Of a stretch of 6,222 bases of DNA, positions 6,111 through 6,222 are shown piece by piece. The DNA comes from Candidatus Firestoneibacteriota bacterium. GTDB lineage: Bacteria > Oederibacteriota > JAAXVQ01 > JAUVAV01. The notes under the pieces are model-generated. The model saw nothing but the letters and a program-made list of their open reading frames with translations. It did not search any database and was not told where the DNA came from. Position 1 is the first letter of the stretch. Every line of letters begins with the position of its first letter. Made by a program: the position numbers and the translations under genes. Location: contig DAOVYW010000147.1 in assembly GCA_030635415.1 (NCBI GenBank), forward strand, positions 1 to 6,222. Reading direction: 5' to 3'.

Positions 6111-6222
6111 CGTTAAGTTAGAGTCGTTCTTTTCTTCCCACTCCTTTGCGATTCAGGTTATAAATATTTTCGAGTCCGGCGAAAGATCATAGGGCAGACC
6201 GGGCGAAACCCTCTGCCGCGTC
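6111..6222 (-). other. upstream region of the large gene: -10-like box and a stable hairpin
   Basis: On the minus strand TATAAC (6157-6162) matches five of six -10 positions, but the best -35 candidate near 6180 is poor, so a promoter is only possible. AAAGGAG (6141-6147) is a good ribosome site in sequence but lies about 30 nt from the GTG. At 6193-6217 GGCAGA pairs with TCTGCC, enclosing GGG-CGAAA-CCC with two unpaired C, a hairpin on either strand. No gene is seen here. Confidence 0.4.

Noticed and set aside
6171..6222. c-di-GMP-I (GEMM) riboswitch, because AGGGCAGACCGGGCGAAA resembles its 5' half on the plus strand.
   Set aside because: The conserved second strand with GGGACGCAAAGCC is not present before the window ends, and the bases instead complete a simple hairpin; needs sequence beyond 6222.

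Overview
The window (about 50% GC by eye) looks like chromosomal DNA of an uncultivated bacterium. A large orphan protein unlike common families, a RAYT-type REP transposase with REP-like palindromes, and a compact RelE-type module recall candidate-phylum genomes such as Omnitrophota and related PVC-side lineages. That placement is a guess from style. No rRNA, tRNA, CRISPR array or phage gene is visible.

Layout. Positions 1-945 (minus) hold a RAYT/Y1-family transposase gene that runs off the left edge. It is split into two frames by a 45-bp palindromic element. A second, almost identical copy lies at 1078-1122, with a left-half relic just before it. Positions 1141-1661 (minus) hold a two-gene toxin-antitoxin operon: a ribbon-helix-helix antitoxin first, then a RelE/ParE-fold toxin, overlapping by one base. 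A sigma70-like promoter precedes the operon, and its -10 box lies within a 13-bp perfect dyad. Positions 1710-1991 are gene-free and contain only small inverted repeats and decayed repeat-like sequence. Positions 1992-2036 hold a near-consensus promoter followed directly by a TTGAA-N6-TTCAA dyad resembling ArsR/SmtB operators. These drive a permease of the SO_0444/ArsP type with a C-terminal HMA metal-binding domain (2063-3334, plus). A 49-bp convergent gap follows, and then a 908-residue protein of unknown function on the minus strand (3384-6110). It has a predicted two-helix membrane hairpin near its N terminus. The last 112 bp form its upstream region and include a stable-looking hairpin.

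How the parts work together. The left third is a mobile or selfish patch: palindromes, the transposase that may have spread them, and a toxin-antitoxin pair. The permease reads as a stand-alone, metal-inducible export unit whose repressor is not in the window. The large protein is an independent transcription unit with no recognised partner. No multi-gene new system is evident. The strongest leads are the disrupted RAYT with its palindrome family, the operator-controlled permease, and the orphan membrane-anchored protein.
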